Assembly (NCBI GenBank): GCA_022266195.1
Contig: WHVY01000004.1
Location: forward strand, 1,319,501-1,383,500
From: Tetranychus cinnabarinus
Taxonomy: Eukaryota > Arthropoda > Arachnida > Trombidiformes > Tetranychidae
Length of the DNA: 64,000 nucleotides
Direction: 5' to 3'
Shown here one piece after another: positions 26,301 to 36,270 of the stretch (position 1 is its first letter; the number at the start of each line of letters is the position of its first letter). Under the pieces are notes generated by a model, which ran no database searches, was not told where the DNA came from, and saw only the letters and a list, made by a program, of their open reading frames with translations. A program made the translations under genes and the position numbers.

Positions 26301-27629
26301 ATTCAGTTTGATGATAGCTTGGGATTAAAGTTTACTTTCACTTACTTGCTTGGATCGGAGGTTTCAATTTGAATCACTGCTTTATAAACTATGGCTGCTG
26401 GTTCAAAATTTTTAGCCACTTTTTGAAGTAAAGCTGTCGTTGAATTGGTTTTGAATAAGCCTAAAGCTCGTCTTTTAAGACCATGTGATAAGCAAGCATC
26501 AACAGCCACTGAAAGGTTAATAGTTAATCAATAAAAGAAAACAAAACAAAAATTTAATTACGATTGGATCAACCAAACAAATATTGTTATGAAAAGGCCT
26601 GAAGATCTTACCACAAAGGGATGTTATACTGCTACTTTCTTCATGAACAAATTTTCTGGTTACAGCCTCTTCCATTATTTGTTTAACCTGTTAAAATATT
26701 AACAATTTAGCTACATTTTAACCATATCTCAACAACATTTGAGGATTAATCAACAAGAAAATAAAGCATCAAATTAATTCAATCTGTTTATTTGGATAGG
26801 ATAAACCAAAATTTGCTGTTTTAAGATTTTTATACATTTGATTCGTCTGGTTCATTAAAACATGTTTAATTGGGCTGATTGAATCTAAAAGAAATTGAGT
26901 TAATCTATCTAATATGGAATTCAATTTAAATTACTTGGCGGTATGAAAGGCGAGAAGCTTGAAATGTTCAAGGAATGAATGGATTGAAACAGATTTCTCA
27001 ATTCCTCTCATAAGATCTGTAGGATTCATTTCAAATATTAGGTTCAATTTGCTTTGTTTTCATTTGAATTTAACCAATTTCTCATTATGTTATCCAACAT
27101 ATTGCTACACTTTCAGAACAATCAACGATTTCAATCGTAATCAGCTTTATTGTCAAATAACAGTCCATGCATGAAATTGTTGCACAATTTGACTACACAA
27201 AGAATCCTCAATGCTTTTAGCTTAGCTATGACTACGATTCAAGCTCATGATAGATATTAGTTGAAACCAAAATTAATGATGAAAATATTGATTGGTTTAG
27301 ACCGTAATAAGATTAAACCCAAGAGTTGAAAAATTCACATATGGTTGATACATTGAACATAATGACTATTGAGGTCTCGCAGGTTGATTATAATTTCAAT
27401 AGATTTGTCAAAGTAGACTGAAAATGGATAATCAAGAGTAGCCATAAGTTGATTAATTAACACTACTTACCTCTTTTTTGACCATACGAAGAAGCTTTTC
27501 TCGGTATTCCTTTTCTGTGGATAACAATTGAATAGTTGAAGAGATATCGGATTACAAACACAATAACAGATTGTCAGGGAAATTTGGCTTTGAACAAGAT
27601 TAAGCGATTCACAACTTACCGGATTCCAT
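14375..27629 (-). CDS. Sgsm: SGSM-type RUN/TBC RabGAP (small G protein signalling modulator)
   Basis: Thirteen exons give 1069 codons plus stop: 27629-27620, 27514-27471, 26687-26612, 26508-26346, 26174-25640, 24681-24527, 19198-18969, 16821-16675, 16604-15436, 15254-15044, 14977-14771, 14708-14541 and 14469-14375. The RUN domain (about 30-190) has KQIMEEAVTRKFVHE, ASLLVGPCALDY and ADELVQR. The central part has SPRDYVESLHQN, YGKNNVLVQP, IVYLHCHQQ and GHLLAFLSCLENGL. The TBC domain (about 600-1030) begins YYGGVEHDIRKQVWPYLLGHY. It is split by a long acidic/Ser-rich insert and keeps both catalytic fingers, IDKDVQR (IxxDxxR) and YVQG (YxQG). In known members the protein is a cytosolic Rab GAP that binds Rap/Rab proteins. 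The family match is strong; SGSM1 versus SGSM2 was not decided. Introns 6 (4.8-5.3 kb) and 7 are the largest. Confidence 0.95.
19199..24526. other. Large SGSM intron, otherwise non-coding
   Basis: Apart from the possible plus-strand exons at 22.2-22.4 kb, this 5.3-kb intron shows nothing I can support. The short open frame at 24,053-24,241 (62 codons, plus) reads like ordinary protein but has no splice or family support. Confidence 0.5.
22188..22401 (+). other. Possible nested two-exon gene fragment inside an SGSM intron
   Basis: On the strand opposite SGSM, ATG TTA GAT GGA TAT runs into a GTAAGT donor at 22,203. A strong pyrimidine tract and TTTTTCAG lead to 22,328-22,401, which ends in a GTAAGC donor. 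The join is in frame and gives about 30 residues, including KLPGLYPLIQFPWKF. I do not recognise it and found no third exon. It could be a small nested gene or chance. Confidence 0.25.
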
Positions 27630-28847
27630 TTTAATGTGACACTAGAACTGGAAAATTAATTAACTTGGCCTGGTTTGTAATTTATTTTAATATAATTTAT
27701 AGTATAATTTGATATAATATCTATGTGTATATTTGTTATTAAACAAGATGAATATTGTTGGCTTGGGAATTTGGTATTTCTGTTTATCACTGTGAAATAC
27801 AAGGGAAGAGGATAACTGAACAAGTAAAATAATGTATATGCAAGGAATGAAAAAATATATGAGAAATGGAATCAAATAACATCACATTGCAATCAGATTT
27901 GATTGTTAAAACTGTCCCTGATTGTTTTTGGCACAAAAATAACAACAACAGGTAGATTGACGTTAGTCATTTGATGAACAAGGTTACCATTTTCCATCTC
28001 CAATTTAATTTCAACACTGCGTATGCACATGAATCTTGCTTTTATCAGGCTTTATATCTTGTTTTCACTTTCAGTCTTTAGGTTAGTTTTATCATTTTCC
28101 TTTCCATTCCTCAGTCATGGTAAATTCAACCTGATAAACCTTGAAATGAAAATGTATTAAACTGGCAGAGAGTAGAGTGATATCTGGTGTTACAACAGTC
28201 TATAACAAAAGAGCAATGGATCGGGAAACAGTTTCATTAATTTAAGCGCATTGATTATGGTGTTTATGAAAGTGCACATATATTTTAATGAATATGAAGG
28301 ACTCTTGCTAATTGAGTGTTGATTTGATCAATTATCATAGATAATACTGATAATTTTGACAACCAACAGCAATATAACTCCTGGCATTACTCATTCTGGT
28401 TGATAATAACCAGTGTCCATCATTGAAGGGAAATACAACTTGTCTTGGATTAGAGAGAAGAGATAATTAACTCAAATCTTAAAATTAAAAATTAAACAAA
28501 TTGATTTACATTTATGTTTCTCTGTTGGTTGATCAATTAAGGCCAATTCAAAGGTTAATTCAAGATCAGTATTTGTTTTCAACTTGAAATATGGTTGGTC
28601 TAAAAAACCAAATCCCAACCAAACAACCCAAATAAGCCAAAATGAATTCAAGAAATATTTATAAAAATCTGACTTTCGGTACAAGAGTAGAGACTTTGGG
28701 TCTTTAGTGGTTTAATTAACATTAATTTTGATATCATTATTACCATGAAAATTGATGTAAGATTCATTGAAATACATCTGCTTTAAGTGGCAATATTTGT
28801 TCAAAATTTAAGCAAAGACATTTATCGATTCAGATGCCGATTGTTCA
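27630..28847. other. SGSM 5' region and spacer to U6
   Basis: No coding sequence is visible. The first SGSM coding exon holds only ten coding bases, so its promoter and 5' UTR should lie within the first few hundred bases. No clear TATA box was found. Confidence 0.4.
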
Positions 28848-28898
28848 AAAAAATGTGGAACGCTTCACGATTTTGCGTGTCATCCTTGCGCAGGGGCC

Positions 28899-28938
<40 letters not shown>

Positions 28939-28954
28939 CCCGCCGACACGGGAC
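28848..28954 (-). ncRNA. U6: U6 spliceosomal snRNA
   Basis: The minus strand matches the conserved U6 core. It contains ACATATACTAAAATTGGAAC, the ACAGAGA box that pairs with the 5' splice site, the AGC triad region (GATTAGCATGGCCCCTGCGC) and the 3' stem region GATGACACGC...GTGAAGCGTTCC. It ends in a run of seven Ts, the Pol III terminator. The 5' stem-loop is GTCCCG...CGGGAC, with a changed sequence but intact pairing compared with the common GTGCT...AGCAC form. With a TATA box upstream this looks like a functional Pol III gene. Confidence 0.95.
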
Positions 28955-28978
28955 ATCTTTAAAAGGTTGCTACGGAGC

Positions 28979-28984
28979 CTTTAT
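28979..28984 (-). promoter_or_regulatory. U6 TATA box
   Basis: TATAAA on the minus strand sits about 25-30 bases upstream of the U6 5' end, the expected place for a type 3 Pol III promoter. A proximal sequence element should lie 30-40 bases further out (about 29,005-29,030), but I could not assign it by consensus. Confidence 0.75.
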
Positions 28985-30024
28985 ACTGTCTTTAAACACT
29001 GTATCACGAATTTACGGTTTCGGAGTTTAGATTAGATTTTTTGATATGATTTGACCGGATAAAATGCTCAAGATACCTTATTTGCCTTTAAAGAGGTTTT
29101 CAACACTTTTATTTGTGTTTATTTTTATCTTTTTCAATTGATTTTCAATAATTTTTTGATGTAACTGAACATGGAAGTCCATGAATAATTAGTGTTATGT
29201 TGATGATTTTTTTGTATAATATGGTTCATTCATTGGTTTATTATTTCGTATGATAATTAAACGATAAATCGTTTTTTAAATTACATGGTTACATCGGTTT
29301 TGTAAATTATTAATATAAGTTGAAAGAAAAGCTAAATTTTGTGAATTAAAAAAGCGCGCCTATTTCACTTCTTTTATGTTGAGATATTTACCTTTGTTGC
29401 CTGGTTAACAAAAAGTTTGTTTCCCCAGACCCGTAAGGGGGTGAGGGTTTCTCTGTGCTAAAATAGAGATAACAGCGATAATTTGCTGAAAACAATTTAG
29501 GAGATTAAATAGTTGTGAAATTAATTTTTTGATCCGTTTTTTTATACAACCTAATAGAGATACGTCGGTTACAGGCTAGTTTGGTTAGTATAACCAGTAA
29601 CTGTGGTTCTTTCACCCCCAGTTACAAATAACCGGTTACTTGCTGGTTACAAATTTCTTACCGCCAAATTCAAAAATAAAAAGTTTGATTTTCCATCTTA
29701 TATTTAAATATATTAATATTTAAACAATAGTCAACAAACAATTTTCCTGTGATTTGTTGTGTTGTATGATGATTCCAGTTCGTGGTTTTTTACTCGTGCT
29801 ATTTACTTTAACCTGTGCGTGTAGTTTATAATTAATCCCATTGGTTTTTTGTTGCCTAATCCTTGTTGGATTGTATACATAACTTCATCGTTCTCATCCT
29901 CTTTTACCTCTTACCAAATCACTAAAATTGTGTGTTAAATTGTTATCTAATTTGCCAAATTGATTCAAAAGGAAGTTGGATTTATTCGGCTTGGATCAGA
30001 TTTGTTTCCTACTAATCTAACTTA
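28985..30024. other. Spacer between U6 and the CPEB copy
   Basis: No exon is supported. The last 25 bases (pyrimidines, CTAAT branch-like sequence and CTTA) look like the end of the intron before the first visible CPEB exon, now separated from it by a MITE. Confidence 0.45.
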
Positions 30025-30563
30025 CAAGGGAAGTAACCTCGTTGGTACGGGCAGATCAAAATGAAAGTGGGTTTAATGGAAAGCCCGTGTCAGAAAACCC
30101 TTAACAACATTAATCTCCCATGGAGTAAATCGATCTGAAAAAAGTTACAGGGTCGCAAATGTTTTAATCACGGAGGTCAAAATGATTAATAAAATCGAAG
30201 TAGAGATAGATATTTTTATCAAACTAAACTATTTAGGTGTAATTGATTATGGAGGATGCAAATCTGAAATCAGTTTATTCCTAAAGTTTTTTGTTTTCGA
30301 AAAAATCGCAAAAAACCACGAAAACAGTCGATAAAAATTTCTGGATAAAATTCAAATATGAAAAAAAACTTTCTTTCAAATGAAGCTTCAATACAAACAT
30401 TTATGTTGTTTTTTGCTATTTTTTCGAACTCGCGACCTCGTAACTTTTTTCAGATCGATTTCCTCCATGGGAGAATAATGTTTTTAAGGGGTTTCTGACG
30501 CGGGCTTTCCATTAAACCCACTTTCATTTTGATCTGCCCGTACCAACGAGGTTACTTCCCTTG
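30025..30563. repeat. MITE with about 135-base inverted repeats, TTA target duplication
   Basis: The 539-base element begins CAAGGGAAGTAACCTCG and ends with the complement. The two arms stay paired, with few mismatches, for about 135 bases. TTA is duplicated at 30,022-30,024 and 30,564-30,566. It inserted in the acceptor region of a CPEB intron, and the duplicated TTA plus the following G rebuilds a TTAG acceptor. It shares CAAGGGAAG ends and an internal TTGGTACG with the element at 31,529. Confidence 0.88.
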
Positions 30564-30567
30564 TTAG

Positions 30568-32880
30568 ATTATCTAAGATCTTCAACGACTGAAAATATTG
30601 ACCATGGTGGACGATTCTTTACTCCAACTTCAACGTCAACTTCCTCTAATGAATCTAGATCAAGTCCTAGTCGATCAAACACGTTTGGCTCTGGCTGTAG
30701 CAATTCAAGTAATGTCAATAATGGAAATGGTAATATTGGTGGTAATATTACCAATCATGGTAATAAAGAAAATTCAAGTAACCTGATGTGGGACAACTTT
30801 TGGCCACGGACTAATGTTGCAGATGTGTCCTCATCGGGAAGTAGTGACAACAGTAGTCGTGGCTCTTCAGATTGGCCCTATCGTGAATGGACAAACCAAG
30901 TAAATACCAGTTCTACTCCAATTCCTATGGATAATCGTGATGATGGGTCTAGAAATAATCAGCGATCATCTTTTAGCTTTCCCGGTGATAGTAAATTGTT
31001 GGACTTATGCGGAAGCTATAGAAGTCTTCTATCTGCAAGTTTGAATCGTAACTGTGACAATTTTGGACAAGTATCCGAGAAGTGGTATCCGTGCTATAAG
31101 AGCTCCTAATTCTCACAATAACTCGACCAATAATAGTAACAGCCTCAACTCCAATTCTTCTCGACTTTTTTCCGCTGGAGAGCCAACAACCTCATTTGAG
31201 TTTTCCTTTTCAAATAGACTAAATAACTCTGGTAGGTCAGGTCGTGATAGTCGCGAATCTCCAAATTCACCAATAAATTCGGATTCTGGTTTAGCGCTTG
31301 GATCTTTGGTTTCTGATGAATATGTAACCCAGTTGATGTCCCAACTTAATTTAGCATCCTCTATTAACGAGGTATGTCGAGCTCAAGTTAAGGCATCTAC
31401 ACGGATGCCAAATGCTGCAGCGTCTATGTTTTCTTTACCACATCCAACCTCTTTGGTTATGCCTGCCTATCCTCTTGGGCTTAGCCGAACGGCTTCTTTC
31501 CCAGATCCGTTCATGTTAACTTCACTCACAAGGGAAGGTGCCCAATTGGTACGATTTTTTTCGATTTTTTTCTGGTTTATATTGTAGAGGACGAAAAGTA
31601 ATTAGACACATATTCTGGCTTTTTTTAAGCAAATGCGCGGTTATTGATTTTTAGGCACTTATAAGTTAGGATAATGCATTGAAGTCTATTGGAGTCACTG
31701 AAAAGGGATTCACAATTTTCATAAGGATTTTTCATTTTTCTGCTTTTCATTTGTTTCATGTTCTTCTCATTGACTACAATGCATCACTATCTTTAATTAA
31801 AATGCTTAAATATCAATAACCGCGCATTTGCTTAAAAAAAGCCAGAATATGTGTCCAATTATTTTTCGCCCTCTACAATATAAACCAGAAAAAAATCGAA
31901 AAAAATCGTACCAATTGGGCACCTTCCCTTGTCAGTGGAGATAAACGCTGGATGTATGCTAAATTTGGATCTCATCGAGATTATCTTGATAAAGCTATCG
32001 AGCTCCAAAGAACTGCTGCCTCTTATTCAGAAGCTACTCTCAAATGGGGCGGAAATATATCAAGCACGGATGTTAAAAACCCAAGTTACTCAACAAAAGT
32101 TTTCCTCGGTGGTACGCCTTATGATCTAACAGACGAGGAATTGATTCAATTTTTCTCAACATTCGGTCGTGTTGAGGTTGAATGGCCAAAAGAAAATTCC
32201 AAGACTAAGCAAAAGAAAAAGGGTTATAATTATATGATCTTCGAATCAGAAAAATGTGTCAAAGCATTATTGTCCCGGTGTGAAGTTCGTAGAGGGAAAT
32301 ATTATATCAAATTGCCTTCACGAAGAATGCCTGACAAAGATGTTCAAGTTATCCCATGGGCTCTCTGTAATAGTAATTACACTAAGGATTCGAATTTTAG
32401 AGTTGAATTTAACAAAACAGTTTTTGTCGGAAATCTTCATAGTATGATGACTGCTGAAGCTTTGGCTAAAATAATGGATGAACTGTTTGGTAATGTGATC
32501 TATGCTGGAATTGACGTAGATCGCCATAGATACCCAATAGGATCTGCTCGGATCGCATTCAGCGATACTAGAAGTCACAAGAAAGCCGTTGAAGCAGCTT
32601 TCATTGACGTTGAGATGGGAAGAGTCACAAAGAGAGTAAGTATTATAAATAAAAAGACAACTTCTTATTTGAAATCACTAATCAATTTTTTTCTCCTTTT
32701 TAGCTCCAATTGGATCCTTATTTGGAAAATCTTAACTGTTCTCTATGCACAACACAAGCAGCGCCATTGTATTGTCGAGCTTGCTCTCATTATTTCTGTG
32801 AACCATGTTGGAATTTCCTACATAGTAATGAGACAATGAAAAATCATCGTACTTTAGCTCGAAAACGTCGAAACAAGTAA
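30568..32880 (+). pseudogene. CPEB1/orb-type RNA-binding protein, disrupted copy
   Basis: The first part (30,568-31,528) encodes an Asn/Ser-rich low-complexity N-terminus and an LSRTASFPDPF segment. One +1 frameshift near 31,054-31,109 separates it into two frames. A 403-base MITE then splits codon AGT of SLSGDK. The rest (31,932-32,635) is intact: RRM1 (KVFLGGTPYDLTDEEL, KKGYNYMIFE), RRM2 (KTVFVGNLHSMMTAEAL, YAGIDVDRHRYPIG), a 68-base intron, and a C-terminal Cys/His zinc domain (CSLC, CRACSHYFC, CWNFLH) ending at 32,880. CPEB1-type features include the SRRMPDKDVQVIPW stretch. Family members bind U-rich elements in mRNA 3' UTRs and control polyadenylation. The upstream start exon was not found. 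The frameshift and exonic insertion make a working product unlikely. Confidence 0.75.
31529..31931. repeat. MITE inserted in CPEB coding sequence, TCA target duplication
   Basis: The 403-base element has ends CAAGGGAAGGTGCCCAATTG and the complement. Its inverted arms are about 125 bases, and it carries TCA on both sides (31,526-31,528 and 31,932-31,934). Removing the element and one TCA restores the CPEB frame exactly (CTC AGT GGA GAT), so the insertion came after the exon existed. Confidence 0.9.
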
Positions 32881-33513
32881 AATATTAATGAATATCAAGC
32901 GATTAATCATGGATACTGCAGATGCGGCCAAACTCGAAGACCAAATTCTATTTTGATTTAAAGGGATACATTTTATAGAGTTCATTGGATTTTTCTAATC
33001 AATTGCCAAAAGTTTATTTTTTTCTGAGACTAGGATATTCATTCCCTACTCTCAAATCACTCAACTCTTATCCTCTTATTGTATCTTATGAAAGAAATTC
33101 CGGGTTTTCTTTTTTAAATATACCGGTTCTTAGCTGATACGAATAAGCCTTTTTTGAAATCAAGCTTTTTTCGTTGATCCATTGTGAAAAAGTTTAACTA
33201 AATGGAATTCCAAATTTAAAGCCAAAAATCAAGTTTACAAAATTACCAGATAATCCTGGTCACCAAACCAATACAATTTTTTCTCTTAAAATGCTTTCAA
33301 ATCGAATTGAAAATCATAATGTGTCATAAATTATATTGTAATCAAATTCTGATCAAATTCTTGTCTATTCTGACTATTTAAAAATGTGGCGGTAATATCT
33401 GCTCTAGTCTTCTATTATGTTCAAAGACAATTTTGCCTAAATTTTGTACCAGGAATAAATTGAGCATATCAGATAAAGCAACAATCGTCTTTTTATTCGT
33501 ACTCTCATTCATT
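32881..33513. other. CPEB-copy 3' region
   Basis: This is non-coding sequence after the CPEB stop. A segment at about 33,026-33,060 (ACTAGGATATTCATTCCCTA) is repeated in the shuffled block downstream. Confidence 0.5.
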
Positions 33514-33966
33514 CGATACTAGAAGTCACAAGAAAGCCGTTGAAGCAGTTTTCAATGACGTTGAAGTCTGATACTAGGATATTCATTCCCTACTCTCAAC
33601 TCTTATCCTCAATCTTTAGCTTTGTCTTTTTCAATCTCCTATCTTTCTGTCTCAACCTTCCTTCTTTCTTTTCTATTCTCATTCGTAATAAACTCATTCA
33701 TTTATACAGTCAAAAAAAATGGTTAGCATCGCAAACATATCTTTCACATCATGCAGTTGATACATTTGTGAATACTATTTTAAACCTTGATTTTTAATCA
33801 AATTTGGTCAATTGTTTACAATTTCAATAGTGATCTAACTCATTACTTTGGTATTTATTAATTTTTGCCCAAAATAAATAGACCTAACCTTGGTGGTACG
33901 CCTTATGATCTAACAGACGAGGAAGAGATACAGATTGCCTGACAAAGATATTCAAGTTATCCCATG
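33514..33966 (+). pseudogene. Shuffled short CPEB fragments
   Basis: Four pieces of the CPEB copy recur out of context. 33,514-33,567 matches RRM2 coding at about 32,566-32,615. 33,571-33,605 matches the 3' flank at 33,028. 33,891-33,924 matches RRM1 coding at 32,109-32,142. 33,933-33,966 matches 32,328-32,358, and its last bases (ATCCCATGG) abut the ATRX-like fragment. The intervening coding sequence is deleted and the order is compressed. These are remnants of a second, collapsed CPEB duplicate. Confidence 0.8.
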
Positions 33967-35057
33967 GTGTGTTGGCTCAAATTCATCTAATTCACAATTT
34001 GTTCCATCCTTCACAGCCACCATCTAGGATCTCAATTTTGGCCCATTCTATGGGTTTAGGAAAAACATTTCAAGCCATTACTTTTCTTCACACCATTCTT
34101 ACCCATCGTTTAATCAAAAAACATCTTAAGCGCGCATTGGTTCTTTGCCCGGTTAATACCATTAAAAATTGGATCTCTGAATTTCATCAATGGCTAGAAG
34201 ACAATGGTCTTCTAGAATTTCGTCTTTTCGATTTGAATGATGCTAAAACTCAACTTCAACGAGGTGAAACATTAAAAGTTTGGAGACAACAAGGTGGTGT
34301 GTTAATTTGTGGCATCAATTTGTTTGTTAAGCTAGTTAGTCCAAAAGAAAAGGAACCAAAATGTGCGAAATGGGTTCGTGACATTATCACTGATGCTCTT
34401 GTCGATCCTGGACCTGACATTGTTGTTATTGATGAAGGACATGTACTCAAAAATAGACAGACTGCTGTTAATAAAGCAGTTAACTTCATATCTACTCTAC
34501 GTCGTATCATCTTAACTGGCACACCTTTACAAAATAATCTCGATGAATATCATGTTATAGTACATTTTGTCAAACCGAATTTACTCGGTACCAAAAAAGA
34601 ATTTACTAATCGTTTTGTGAATCCAATCAGTAATGGACAACACATTGATTCAACGCCCGATGATGTAGACTTGATGAAAAAGCGAGCTTATGTACTACAT
34701 AAGTCACTTGATGGTTTTGTTCAAAGATTTGATTATAGTGTTCTTAAACCATATCTCCAGCCTAAACTTGAGTTCATCGTTAGTATAAAATTAACTGAAA
34801 AACAAATTGAACTGTATCGTTATTATTTGGATAATATTACTGCTCGTGAAGGCTCAGCTCTGCTTCCTGATTTTGCAAATTTACGGCTTATTTGGAATCA
34901 TCCTGGTCTTCTGTTCTGTGCTCACACGAGAAAAGAATCCCAAGCCAAACGGCATAAAAACAAGTGTTTTTTTGAAAGTGACGACGAGTCAGTTACTGAT
35001 TCAGAATCTTCAACTAGTGACAAAGAGGGTGATGTATGTGAAAAGTCCAATGATGTA

Positions 35058-36127
35058 TGTTGGTTGAAAATATCAACTTTACTTGATTTATCACAACTTA
35101 AACTAACCTTTCTCTTTATTTAAATGCTCAATATGACATATTAGTCATGATTTACCTTCAATCTAAATTCATTTCAATTTTTGACTTTTTTCCCTTTTTC
35201 TCGTTTCATCTTCCATCTTCACCAATAATGACTCTGACTAACATTCAACACTTAATTCACTCATAGTTCATCATCATGAACTTAATGATTAATAATTAGT
35301 TTTGACCTGATAAGTCATTTCAGTGATAACTATGAAAAACCCTTATTTTGACCTTTTCCCATACATTTCACCACATGAAGCTACTGAATCAGGAACCTCT
35401 GATATTCCTCGATATTTCTACATATCGTTAGCTTCCTCTCGTTGAGACAAATCTGGTGGTAACATTTGTTTACCTGTACAACTCATAGTTCATGAGAAAA
35501 CCTCAGTTTCTCCATGAACTATGAACCCTCAAAAGTCCCAGGGAAAGTGTCCACTGTACCTCAACCATTCAACCTAATAACTTGATTCTTTCTTTAATCA
35601 TTTACTATTCACCTACTCTAACTAACTACAACACCTAATTTCACCCCTTAAACCTAGAAGCTATTTTGACCCTTCAACTTGACCATTTTTACTTGCTTAA
35701 GCTATTTTCAACCTCTTGCTACAAACAAACACAAATCCCTAGAGGAACTCACATTCCTTGGTTTTCTTCCACTTGTCCATCTTAACCGTCAAACAAACTC
35801 TTACTCACCGAGGACTCAAAAGGGCTGTCTTACCTGCCCTACTATAAATACCTGAAATGTCACCTTAACACTTATGGTGTATTTTTTGTCTTATGTTGAG
35901 ACCATTTCAACTTAACTAGTTTTTGTATCATTACTGTATTGTCCTCTTGGTGTTAATTTACTTTTAGTTGAATTGTCAATTGCTTCTTCATCATCTTTAA
36001 CAATTTTGAATAAACTTGTTTAAATTGAATATCTTGACTTCATGTCTGTTTTGGTCTGAATATTGATCGTGTGTTTTGTTTTATTTGATTCATCTTAACC
36101 TTATTGAATTCACCATCATAACCAACA
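35058..36127 (+). repeat. 5' LTR of the copia-type element
   Basis: The LTR begins TGTTGGTTGAAAATATCAAC and ends CATAACCAACA. A promoter-like TATAAA lies at 35,843-35,848 and a polyadenylation signal AATAAA at 36,009-36,014. These suggest U3, R and U5 in the usual order. Confidence 0.95.
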
Positions 36128-36145
36128 GGTTATGGGCCCAGTCAC
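36128..36145 (+). promoter_or_regulatory. Primer binding site for a half initiator tRNA-Met
   Basis: GGTTATGGGCCCAG follows the 5' LTR directly. It is complementary to the anticodon-loop part of eukaryotic initiator tRNA-Met (CTGGGCCCATAACC), not its 3' end. Drosophila copia is known to prime from a cleaved 5' half of that tRNA, so the same mode is likely here. Confidence 0.8.
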
Positions 36146-36270
36146 GCTTTGCTGACTTGTGTTTGTTTTGTCATTAGTATTTGTTACTAAATCTTCGAGC
36201 CTGAATATTGGCTATTGTATCTACTAGTTAAACATCATCTTTTTGAATAATCACCACTGACAACACCATC

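Noticed and set aside
31054..31587. Separate gene beginning at 31,054
   Set aside because: It opens at GTG and continues the CPEB protein in a shifted frame, then runs into the MITE; it is part of the disrupted CPEB copy.
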